DNA from: Amanita rubescens
Taxonomy: Eukaryota; Basidiomycota; Agaricomycetes; Agaricales; Amanitaceae
Assembly: GCA_015039365.1 (NCBI GenBank)
Contig: WION01000127.1
Span: 62,001-126,000 of the forward strand
DNA length: 64,000 nucleotides
Direction of reading: 5' to 3'
Positions 55,293-64,000 of this stretch are shown here, in pieces. Position 1 is the stretch's first letter, and each line of letters starts with the position of its first letter. The notes below the pieces were generated by a model that was not told where the DNA came from, searched no databases, and was given only the letters and a program-made list of their open reading frames with translations. The translations under genes and the position numbers were made by a program.

Positions 55293-57950
55293 ATGGAATC
55301 ACAGCAATCATCCCCACTACTCATAAACAACAAAAATGCCGCTCTTGAAACCATGTCCTCCCCTATTAATAACCCCCTTGCCGCTGATACCCCAGCCGCT
55401 TCAACAGTCATCGAGGAAACCGTCCCTCCGACCCCTTCTAGAGAGGAATCACCTGCACCATTGCCAATTCCTCCTCCTACCTGTATGTTACATTGCACAT
55501 CCATCGCTACAGAATGGTTCCCTATAATCCCCTCTGACGAGGAATTCATGCCACAAGATGAAGATTCTTTATCTTCTAATTCATCTTATACCTTCCCACC
55601 ATCAAACACTTCTACAATAGAAGAGCTAATGCGAAGCATTACAGATATGGGGAACGCTATTCTCCCTGACACCCCTGTGCCACCTGAAATACAGGAAATG
55701 GTAGCTCAAGTATTCGCAACCAGAGATCAACTGGTTATCACCTATGCACGCGGACCACTTCCCGACACTACCCCTGCTGATATCCGAATCATGAGAGAAG
55801 GATTACTCATGTTCATGATGAAAATATATAAAACTATATATTATAATGATAATATATTGCAGATATTTCTTATCTTATCAGATTATCTTATCTTATCTGA
55901 AGATAAGATAGTATGATCTTATCTATCTCCATTAGTATAGATTAAGTAGATATAAATACGCTTGCATCATAGTTACTAGACATGATTCCTTATGAATCAT
56001 ATGTCGTCATTCTACAGCAATCTGTCAAGAATGAACTCTATAATATCTGTCATACAGCAATATGTCAGATATGACAGAACCCTATAATTTCTGTCAATCA
56101 TTATGACTAGGAATAGATCATATGATACGTTATGACTCACATATTGTCATATGATGAGTCAAAATGATGATAGCTGTGTAATACAATACACACCTTATCA
56201 TCCAATAGGATAAGGTCCGTAGATAGCATAGTTTACACTTATTTGTATCTCAGACAATATATAAGGAGGGACAATTCGTCGTATCCTCCTAACTTCTAAC
56301 TCTCATCCACACATCTTATAGTTGAGCCTCAGCTCCTATAAAGTCCCCCAACACACTCCTACCTTCACAGTAAGTAGGTTCCTTACTCAGTCACATGCGC
56401 TGCGCTGCTGCGTTGGACTCCATGACGGGAGAAACCAACTTCATCAGTTCAATACCACCGCCTTTACCGTGGGGATTCCCCCTATCGATGAAGAACTTTT
56501 CAACAACTATTTTGAAAGAGCAAGAGCTGTTGCCGCCACCAATGCCGCTACAGCTGCCGCCATTTCTGCCGCCGCCAATGCTGTTACCGCCGAACTCAAT
56601 ATTGTCACCGCTAATGCCATCGCCGATGACGAAATTAATGAAAGACTCGTCAACCCCATTTCAATCCCTATCGTCTTCCCAGAAGACACCCCATCACCAA
56701 GGCCCCTCTATACCCCATTGGATTTAATGAGGGAAACCCATGCTCGATCTACGAGCCCGACGCCTAGACTCCCTGCTGAAGGACCTATTCCTAGGTTCTT
56801 ATTTCAACATGCCTCCACCCTTGACGATAACTTCAATGTACCTGCACCTAACATTCCCGCCGTAGACGTCATTTTGATGCATTACGCCATCCCTTCCTTC
56901 GTCAATTCGATGATTCAACGAGCCTTTTACCGAATCTGGATGCTATTTACGTCCTGGACTTTTGCCAACAACTACCTGTTCATCTTGAATAGATATGTTC
57001 GCCCCGACTTGATGGCCCTCATTAACGTCATCATTAATCTTACCTGCCGGTTCCGAGAACCGCACCGTAACCGTTGGATCACCCTGATGATCTGGAACAA
57101 TATCCATTGGTTCTGTGACCTACAAGGAGACGTATACCTCAAAGAAGCCATCCATCTTACCACTGCTGGACACCGACACCACTTCATCCAACCAATGCGA
57201 CAACCCGCTTTAGACACTGGAATGGCCTGGATGCATGGACACCCTGTATTTCCCTGTACTCCTGTCATCGCTACCCTCGAACGTATTCGACAACTCAACA
57301 ACTGTCTCAATCCAATGTTGACTCCCGATGGTTGGGATATAACTATACTACGACAACTGCAAACGACGATTAACAATCTCATATGGAGGAATGATTGCAA
57401 CCCTCACAGGCCCAACAACAGCAACAAATACCAAGACGCCGCCGTCATCGCACTTCAGACAGGGCATACTATTGAAGGACACGATGTCCCTATTCCCGAG
57501 AACCCAACACGCCGCACCATCTTCCATCTGCACGGACCCGATCCCTCAGCTGAACAACTAGTATCATTCGAACCAAATAACCTAGCCTTTGATGGAGAAG
57601 ATATTCCTGGAACTCAAGGCTGTTACATGTGCGGAGGCCCACATCATACTACCGAACATCATAGACGACGAGAAATATGTCAAGGCCCGATGCATGAAGA
57701 GACCCCTCCTCCCACTTACCCGGATGCTATAACGCAGCCACCGCCCACACCATTTGAACAAATTCTTGAACAACGTGTTACTACTGCGTCGCCCATTACT
57801 AGTATTGATTCCGCTCAACTCGAACAAGGCGAACCCTCTCCCCTTATTGCTAGAAGACGACGAGGAACAAATACTCACCCCCCCAGCAACCGCTTCACCA
57901 CTACTACTACCGGACCCCCACCATCACAACGAAACCTTGGAAATTGCTGA
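55293..57950 (+). pseudogene. ORF3 of gypsy-3, interrupted by a solo LTR
   Basis: It starts at ATG 55293 in the same context as gypsy-2 ORF3. The frame is split at 55816 by a 631-bp solo LTR and resumes at 56452. It continues through the Ala-rich stretch, the conserved WTFANNYLFILNRYVRPDL core (about 56960) and CYMCGGPHHTTEHH (CX2CX4HX4H, about 57624) to TGA 57948-57950. Conservation of core and knuckle between two diverged copies supports a real protein. Function unknown. Confidence 0.75.
55816..56446. mobile_element. Solo copia-type LTR inside ORF3
   Basis: 631 bp, TGATGAAAAT...CTTCATCA, with TSD GTTCA (55811-55815, 56447-56451). Removing it and one TSD copy restores the ORF3 codons seen in gypsy-2. 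Its right part contains CGCTGCGCTGCTGCG, the reverse complement of the GCAGCAGCGCAGCG motif shared with the copia-A LTR. Confidence 0.88.
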
Positions 57951-58105
57951 GGTCAATCTACACGAGGACAGCCGACACGACCCGTCGCTACTATGACCGC
58001 CTCGAATACACGAGAAGAGCAACCAACTCTTCAAGAACGACTTACTGATAACCGCCGTCATCCCTGGCAAGGAAATGAAGACTCTTACACCTACGACAGC
58101 GATGC

Positions 58106-58408
58106 CACATTCATCGTTTATCATATGCTATTCCATTTTATCACATGTAAACCGTTTCATTATCACATGCAGTCCTACTTACTATATTTGCATATATACC
58201 TTGTACTATATAAACTACGCAAATATACGACTCGGTAGACCTCAGTCTAGTTTTAACAGTCAAAATCTGTCTCGTTATCATCTAAGCTCCCTTGAGGACT
58301 TATCCGATAACACCTCTATTCTTTGAACGTTCTTAAGTGCCGGAACTCCCTTGAGGAACCTATGGTGCCTGATAGGCTTGACTTATCAGTGAATGGACAA
58401 ACGTAACA
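58106..58408 (+). repeat. Truncated 3' LTR of gypsy-3
   Basis: It begins within the LTR at ACATTCATCG, directly fused to ORF3 tail codons, and ends ACGTAACA. The deletion removed the ORF3 stop, the polypurine tract and the first about 93 bp of the LTR. Confidence 0.88.
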
Positions 58409-58689
58409 CTAATGACTATTTTCACATGTTAACTGTTCTTTTATCACATGCATTCCACTTACCATATTTGCATATGTACCTTGTACTACTATATAAAAGA
58501 CACACAAATATACAACTAGACCTTAGTCTAGTTTTAACAGTCAAATCTGTACTCTTATCACTTAAGCTCCCTTGAGGACTTAATTGATAAACCGCTCATA
58601 CACTTGAACGTTCTTAAGTGCTGGAACTCCCTTGCGGAACCTACGGTACCAGCTGAGCTTGACTTAGCTGTGAACAAACAAACATAACA

Positions 58690-60025
58690 CAAATGTTGTG
58701 GATCACTGCCATCAGTACTGCCACATCTCTATGTGTCTTTCATGTTTTCAGCAGGGCTGAGGCCTTTGAGGGCAGGAAAACAACCCTTCAGCATCCCAAA
58801 GGCATGCTCAACATGTGTATGAAATGATGAGAGATGATTATTGAAGTGGCGATGGCATTGTTTCTCCACAGGCTGGTCTTTGTATCTGTCAAGATCTGGC
58901 TCTGTAAAAGGGCGCAAGACATATGGTGAAGATGGATATCCTGAGATCTGGCATTAGTTTACACATCATCTATAAATAATATATACTTACCTTTATCAGC
59001 CATCACATACTTTCCTTCCTTAAAGTAAGTTGCCCTGTGCTTGTAGACATAGGATGACTTCCAGACTGTGACATCAGGAACAGAACCCAGGCCACCCCAA
59101 TTCATGGGCAATAAATCTCTTTTCATGATCAACAATCCCCTGAACATTGATCTAACAAATTAATCCAATAGTAGTAACATAGATATGTATGCAAGGGGCA
59201 ACTCACTGCAGGAAACTTTTTTCTACAATAATAAACATTACCATTGTCCTTTGGCTCCCTGACTAGTCAAATGAGGGTACCATCAAGGGCACCAAGACAA
59301 TCAGGGAAACCAAAGTGCTCCAGAATGTAGTCAGACACCTCTTGTTGCCTTCCTACATTTCCCCAGCTGAGGGTAGATGGGCCTAGTTGCCTTAGGGCCT
59401 TTGAAATACATTGACAATAGAGAAAAACAGAGCCAATCCCAATACCCAAGTCATAGGCTGGCTGGAGTGAATCAGAGCCCTGGATCCCATATCTGATCAA
59501 GAAGCAGGCTAATTGATAGCATACAGGGCGCTGAGGCTTTCTGCCAGTGGATTGGAACAACTTAGGGTTTTGTTCCAGAAGTTGGACAAGTGTGTCAAAT
59601 GTATGACACCCAACTCTTATACAATAGTCAGACATTTAACTTGTCAATGTTGAATTGGTTTACCTAAACTTATGACAAAAATGCCTATCAGGCCATTGAA
59701 GAGCAATGTCAAATAACTGGTGACATTTCTCAAATTGATCATATTGCCCTCGTGAGCTATCACCTGACAATGATCCAGCAAGACCAAGCAATGAAGACCC
59801 AGAAAGTAGCATGGACTGGTAGTGCACATCATCATCAAATTCTGAGCCTTCATTTGAATCAGAATCAGAGTTGGCACTGGTATCTGCCAAACTCTGATCA
59901 GAACTCATCATTTTATCATCAAGGGTAGTCTGAAGTGCTTGAGTGGCAGCAATGACATTTGACTGGACAGCTGCAAGGATGAGCAGCTCTTGTATCTCGT
60001 GTTTGGTGCGGAAAGCAGTGGGCAT
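58690..60025 (-). pseudogene. PIF/Harbinger-type transposase (HARBI1-like), broken
   Basis: Four exons are inferred on the minus strand. Exon 1 is 60025-59664 (MPTAFRTKHEIQELL), exon 2 is 59615-59207, exon 3 is 59151-58991, and exon 4 starts at 58940. Introns are 48, 55 and 50 nt with GT...AG. The DDE nuclease is recognisable: first Asp in CLGALDGT (about 59285), second in MADKGYPSSPYVL (about 59000, across the last intron), Glu in VEHAFGMLKG (about 58810). Lesions: TGA at 59267-59269 where CGA would give LIRLV, frameshifts near 59090 and 58735, and loss of the 3' end at 58689 where the LTR relic inserted. It lies head-to-head with MSH2. Confidence 0.85.
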
Positions 60026-60065
60026 GATGACAGGAAGCTAGATGCACAGAGTCCAAACGAAGCAC

Positions 60066-60249
60066 AATGTGCGTGATGTGTGATGTCACATCACACGGTC
60101 AATTTACTGCGCCCACCCCGCTGCTGCCCGCACCCAATGTATTATATTTATTGTACAATACATTTTGTGTCAAATACAATGTAACTACACCATGTAGACA
60201 AGAGGCGCGTCGAAATTCGACGTGCGTGATGTGTTACATCACGTCTCCC
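60066..60249. repeat. Cluster of perfect palindromes between transposase and MSH2
   Basis: Three strong stems: GTGTGATGT/ACATCACAC around 60078-60096, CGTCGAA/TTCGACG around 60208-60222, and CGTGATGT/ACATCACG around 60226-60244. The CGTGATGT-type end sequence on both sides suggests the terminal part of a DNA element or a MITE. No ORF supported. Confidence 0.5.
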
Positions 60250-60420
60250 ACACTAAACCCTCGGCTATCACGGACCTGGTGATGAACTCGTGAACTAAGA
60301 GAGAATGTCTAAAGGCGGTCGGCCTAAAGCGGTAGGTCAATTGAAACCTATTGAAACTCAGTTAGGACCTATATGCGCTACACCTATAGTTGGACAGCCG
60401 TTCCCTTCTTTATAGATTAC

Positions 60421-60576
60421 GCGAAGATTTAACGTCGGTGTCGAGAAAAAGCGACTTTCAGCCTCATTACTAGTGAGTCACAATCATGTTAACCAAGCCA
60501 CAAAAGGCTCAAACTGTGGGATCTCCAGGTGCTAAGTCGCCCAACGCCGCGAAGGTTTAACGCTGGTGTCGGGAAA
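60421..60576 (+). promoter_or_regulatory. MSH2 upstream direct repeat, possible cell-cycle element
   Basis: A 28-bp motif occurs twice in the same orientation at 60421-60448 and 60549-60576, matching at 24 positions by eye: GCGAAGnTTTAACG, then GGTGTCG, then GAAA. In both cases CG precedes or overlaps the GCGAA core. MSH2 in yeasts is expressed at G1/S through MluI-box factors; GCGAA resembles such boxes only partly. The regulatory role is inferred. The remaining upstream sequence from 60250 shows no gene. Confidence 0.45.
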
Positions 60577-60681
60577 TCCGTTAAAAAAGCCATAAAATTA
60601 GTGAGTTGACTTCAAGTCTGCCCAGTTCTATTAAGCTTAAAATGCGGGGGCATCAGGTCCCTGGAAATACAACTTTCAACA

Positions 60682-63600
60682 ATGTACGGGAAAGAGAAGG
60701 ACGCCGAACACTGGCGAGACTCGGTGGACCAAACTACAGACCCTGGCTTCATTTCATTCTTCTCGAAGCTACCCACAAAATCTCCTGAAACAGGAACACT
60801 TCGGCTATTCTTCCGAGAATCTTTTTATGCTGCCTACGGACCCGATGCGGAATACATTGCCCAACATGTATACCATACAAATTCAGTGCTCCGCTATCTG
60901 GGCCAAGGTGGAAGACTTGCTGGTCTTCCAAGTGTTTCCATGAAGGTGTCTGTAGCCCAAACATTTCTCCGCGAGGCGTTGACTACGAAACAACTACGTG
61001 TTGAGATCTGGTCCCCAGAACCGGGACAGGGCAAAAAAAGCCCCAAGTTTAAATTGGATAAAGAGGTAAATCTTCTAAGCCTTTTGCGTTAATAGTGCTC
61101 ATTTTCGCGAATAGGCGTCTCCGGGCAATCTTCAAGCAGTAGAAGACCTACTTTTCGTCGACTCCAACTTACTTTCGTCGCCCGTTGTGATGTCCATCAA
61201 ACCGGCAACGACGATCAATTCTGGTTCCAAAGCAAAAGTGAAAACACTTGGAGTCGCTTTTGCCGATACCAGCGTTCGCGAATTGGGCATGACTGAATTC
61301 ATTGATAACGACTTATTCTCAAATATAGAAGTAAGTTTGTATTAAGTGCGATGAACATTCGATGCTTGACTGGAGCAAAGTCCTTTGTCATCCAGCTTTC
61401 CGTGAAAGAAGCCATCATTCCAACGGGAACTATTTCTGGTGCGACGGAACGCGATGTAGACCTAAATAAGCTCCGGGCCGTATTAGAACGATGCGGTGTC
61501 GTAATAACTGAGCGGAAACCAAGTCTGCAAATTTGCCTATGCCGTTGACCTGGTCTAATGAATGATAGGTGAATTCAACGCCAAAAATGCAGCTGAGAAC
61601 CTCTTGCGTCTCCTCAATCCAACTCATCTTCCATCCATGGCTGACCCATCTATTTCGATTCGTAAGATATTATCATGGTATTGTTAACATCACTGATGCA
61701 AAGTAGCACAACTGTCCTTGCCAAATGCGCCATCTGCTCTCACTGCATTAATCTCCTATTTATCTCTTTCTTCTGACCCTGCAAATCATGAAACTTACAA
61801 ACTGCGTACCCATGATCTCACGCAATACATGAGACTGGACGCCAGCGCACTAAAAGCCTTGAATCTCAACGAGTCGCATGGAAAGAGTGTGAGCCATGTT
61901 AGAATCAAATCGGGATAAAAGAATATCTCACATTTTTATGATAGGTGACTGCGGCTCGCAACACTACATTGCTTGGCCTTCTTAATAAATGTAAGACGGC
62001 GCAGGGTACAAGGCTGCTGGCCACGTGGCTCCGACAACCATTAGTGAACCATCATGAGATACGTATGTTTTATTCTCATATGATTTTCAAAGGCATGACT
62101 CCTGACCCCTGCCAGAAAAGCGCCTTGACCTTGTGGAAACTTTTGTTATAGATGCAGATAGCCGTCACACCCTTCAGGTAATGTTGTTTTTTGCTGCCCT
62201 TTGCGCAACTGAAGTCTCTGTAGAACGATCATATGAAATTTATACCGGACTTACAAAGATTGATCAAGCGCTTCCGAAGATCCGTCTCGTCGCTCGAGGA
62301 TGTTGTACGAGTTTATCAGGTTGTGCTTAAGGTTTCTTAGTTTTATGATTTCTGCTAAATTGGCGCTTCTGACCTGGAGTTCAAGTTACCCAACATGACT
62401 GAGACTCTGGAAAGCGTACAATGCAAGGAAGACTATGTGCAACTGTTGAAAGACGTATACATTCAACCCCTACACGTCAGAATTACTTGTCTCCTGTAGT
62501 TACATTTATACTAACTCATCATAGGAATGCCGCAGCAACCTTGAAAAGTATAGCGATATGGTTGAGCAAACGTTGGATCTCAACGAACTAGACAATCACA
62601 AATATGTTATTAAACCTGATTACGACCCAAAACTCCGCGAACTGTCAAAAAAACTAACAGAGGTGATTATCATCCATATTTCAAACATCGTTTGATTAAG
62701 AACCCGAAGGTACGAGATGAGCTTGACAAGGAGCATGTCGAGGTGGGTGATGACCTGGGCATGGAACTCGATAAGAAGCTCCATCTCGAGAACAATCAAG
62801 TCTACGGATATTGTTTGCGTCTGACAAAGAATGTGAGTTACTGACTACTGCATTTCTCCAATCAAGTTAAGAACTGACCCGTCCATAGGATGCAAAGGGT
62901 ATCTCAAAGAAATACATCGAGCTCGGAACTAATAAAAGCGGCGTATTTTTCACGACGAAAAATTTGAAAAGCCTATCTGAACGATTCAGAGAGCTATCCC
63001 AGTCCTACATTCAAACGCAGGCTGGCCTCGTGAGAGAAGTTGTTAACATAGCTGGTACGTCCTTGACTCCATTCCGAACATTACTATTTATTCCAAATAG
63101 CAACGTATACTCCCGTACTCGAATCTCTCGACTGCGTTATTGCTCATCTGGACGTTATTCTCAGGTGTTCTACTTCTTTACATGCATTAAGACACCGTTC
63201 TTACTTTCATTAGTTTTGCCTACGTCTCCGCCAGCGCCCCCGAACCATACATCAGGCCTCGACTTGTTAACTCAGGTTTCTGTATTTTAATCATCAGCCT
63301 ACCTAATCTAACTTATTCTTAAGGCTATGGTGACCTGATTCTGAGAGATGCAAGGCATCCATGTCTGGAAGTCCAGGAAGAAATCCATTTTATACCTAAT
63401 GATGTCGAAATGATAAAAGGTAATCAATACCATCTCAATAGTTTCTACTTCTCCGACGCATTTGTTAGGGAAGAGTGAATTTCAAATCATTAGTATGTTA
63501 CATATTGAGTGTCGTTAAACAAACTTGTAACATCGCTCCAGCAGGACCAAACATGGGAGGGAAGTCAACGTACATACGGCAAGTACGTAGACCCGTACTT

Positions 63601-63982
63601 GAGATTCGCCAACTCACTAATCTTGACAGGTGGGCGTTATTGCACTAATGAGTCAAATAGGCTGCTTTGTGCCGTGCACAGAGGCACAACTACCTATTTT
63701 CGATTCAATATTGTGTCGAGTGGGTGCCGGGGACAGTCAACTTAAAGGTGTATCAACGTTCATGGCGGAGATGCTAGAGACTGCGACAATTTTGAGGGTC
63801 CGTCTTGCTATATCTCCCTCAGATGTTACTAATTATTTCTTAGTCGGCCACTCAAAACTCTTTGATCATAATAGATGAACTCGGAAGAGGTATGAAGCTT
63901 GCTTTTTACAGTGCATTGTATGCCTATATCACGTAGGGACATCCACTTATGATGGCTTTGGTCTGGCATGGGCTATCTCCGA
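60682..63982 (+). CDS. MSH2: DNA mismatch repair protein MSH2 (3' end outside window)
   Basis: Nuclear MutS homologue that pairs with MSH6 or MSH3 to bind mismatches. Start ATG 60682 ([15 protein letters not shown]). Exons: 60682-61065, 61115-61330, 61381-61522, 61569-61661, 61707-61888, 61945-62062, 62116-62177, 62224-62319 (end could be 62331), 62380-62475, 62525-62662, 62710-62832, 62889-63054, 63101-63164, 63214-63275, 63324-63419, 63469-63492, 63542-63582, 63630-63797, 63844-63889, 63937-63982. About 787 codons, all in phase without stops. Domain I has [15 protein letters not shown]; the connector and lever have [17 protein letters not shown]. The ATPase has Walker [10 protein letters not shown] (about 63545), the [18 protein letters not shown] signature and Walker [16 protein letters not shown]. 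Exon 16 is only 24 nt. The frame is intact, so this is a live host gene. Confidence 0.96.
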
Positions 63983-64000
63983 GTGAGCATATTTGTATTA

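Larger units (their letters stand above)
49522..58408 (+). mobile_element. Ty3/gypsy chromovirus, gypsy-3, decayed relative of gypsy-2
   Basis: TSD CTAAT (49517-49521, 58409-58413) lies at the edge of the MITE. The 5' LTR is 49522-49931. The 3' LTR (58106-58408) lacks about its first 93 bp, together with the polypurine tract. PBS TAAAACTAGACT (49933-49944), start motif (49767-49778) and TATATAAA (49734-49741) are as in gypsy-2. Gag, pol and ORF3 are all present but broken by stops and frameshifts. ORF3 holds a solo copia LTR. Confidence 0.93.
48688..58689 (+). mobile_element. Old LTR relic of the gypsy-2 family, split by a MITE and gypsy-3
   Basis: A truncated LTR piece at 48688-48745 (TTATCATACATATGCC, CACATGCATGACTAT) continues at 58420-58689. 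The second piece has TATATAAA, the AGTCTAGTTTTA motif, and the end AACATAACA. The left about 90 bp of the LTR are missing. The right end interrupts the C-terminal codons of the PIF/Harbinger transposase. It is the most diverged member of this LTR family in the window. Confidence 0.7.

Noticed and set aside
1..64000. tRNA, rRNA, CRISPR arrays, bacterial operons
   Set aside because: None was recognised on either strand. Repeats here are transposon-derived, and gene structure is eukaryotic.

Overview
The window looks like a transposon-rich, gene-poor stretch of a filamentous basidiomycete genome, most likely an agaricomycete. The only clear host gene is the mismatch-repair gene MSH2 at the right end (60682 to beyond 64000, + strand). 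It is split into about 20 small exons by introns of about 43-60 nt with GT...AG ends, which is typical of these fungi. Almost all of the rest is mobile elements inserted into one another.

Layout. 1-3080: a partial Ser/Pro/Arg-rich reading frame (minus strand) whose DNA is packed with short inverted repeats. 3614-14789: a large inverted repeat (two near-identical arms of about 1.1 kb) whose spacer was hit by a Ty3/gypsy chromovirus (gypsy-1, 4847-13534, TSD ATGAT); gypsy-1 was itself hit inside RNase H by a G-rich-ended DNA element (8821-11209, 9-bp TSD). 14790-27136: a broken gag-like gene (minus strand), also packed with inverted repeats, split by a second chromovirus (gypsy-2, 18016-26466, TSD GTCTC). 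27683-32200: a decayed Ty1/copia pol carrying a hAT-type MITE. 32352-38630: a four-layer stack (solo LTR, then a hAT-like foldback element, then a poly(A) retroposon with its own ORF, then a second G-rich-ended DNA element). 39612-40021: a solo copia-type LTR. 40806-48641: a recent copia-type element with LTRs identical by eye, a gag ORF and no pol, again rich in inverted repeats. 48688-58689: an old LTR relic split by a hAT MITE and by a decayed relative of gypsy-2 (gypsy-3, 49522-58408), which contains a solo copia LTR. 58690-60025: a broken PIF/Harbinger transposase. 60026-60681: the MSH2 upstream region.

How the parts work. The two chromovirus families share several features. PBS: 12 nt just inside the 5' LTR are complementary to 12 nt of the LTR itself, 33 nt downstream of a TATA box, as expected for Tf1/sushi-type self-priming. 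Frameshift: both have a G GGU UUU heptamer placed to shift ribosomes from gag into pol, at -1. C terminus: both end pol with a chromodomain. Gypsy-2/3 also have an about 1-kb 5' region without any ATG, of which about 790 nt are open in the gag frame, and a third ORF in the env position with a C-to-H zinc-knuckle variant.

Decay is consistent: nonsense codons are mostly TGA at places where a paralogue or homologous position has CGA, i.e. CpG-to-TpG change. The best candidates for something undescribed are the inverted-repeat-packed gag/copia elements, the ATG-free gag leader, ORF3, and the poly(A) retroposon ORF. All readings are by eye; no alignment or database search was run.
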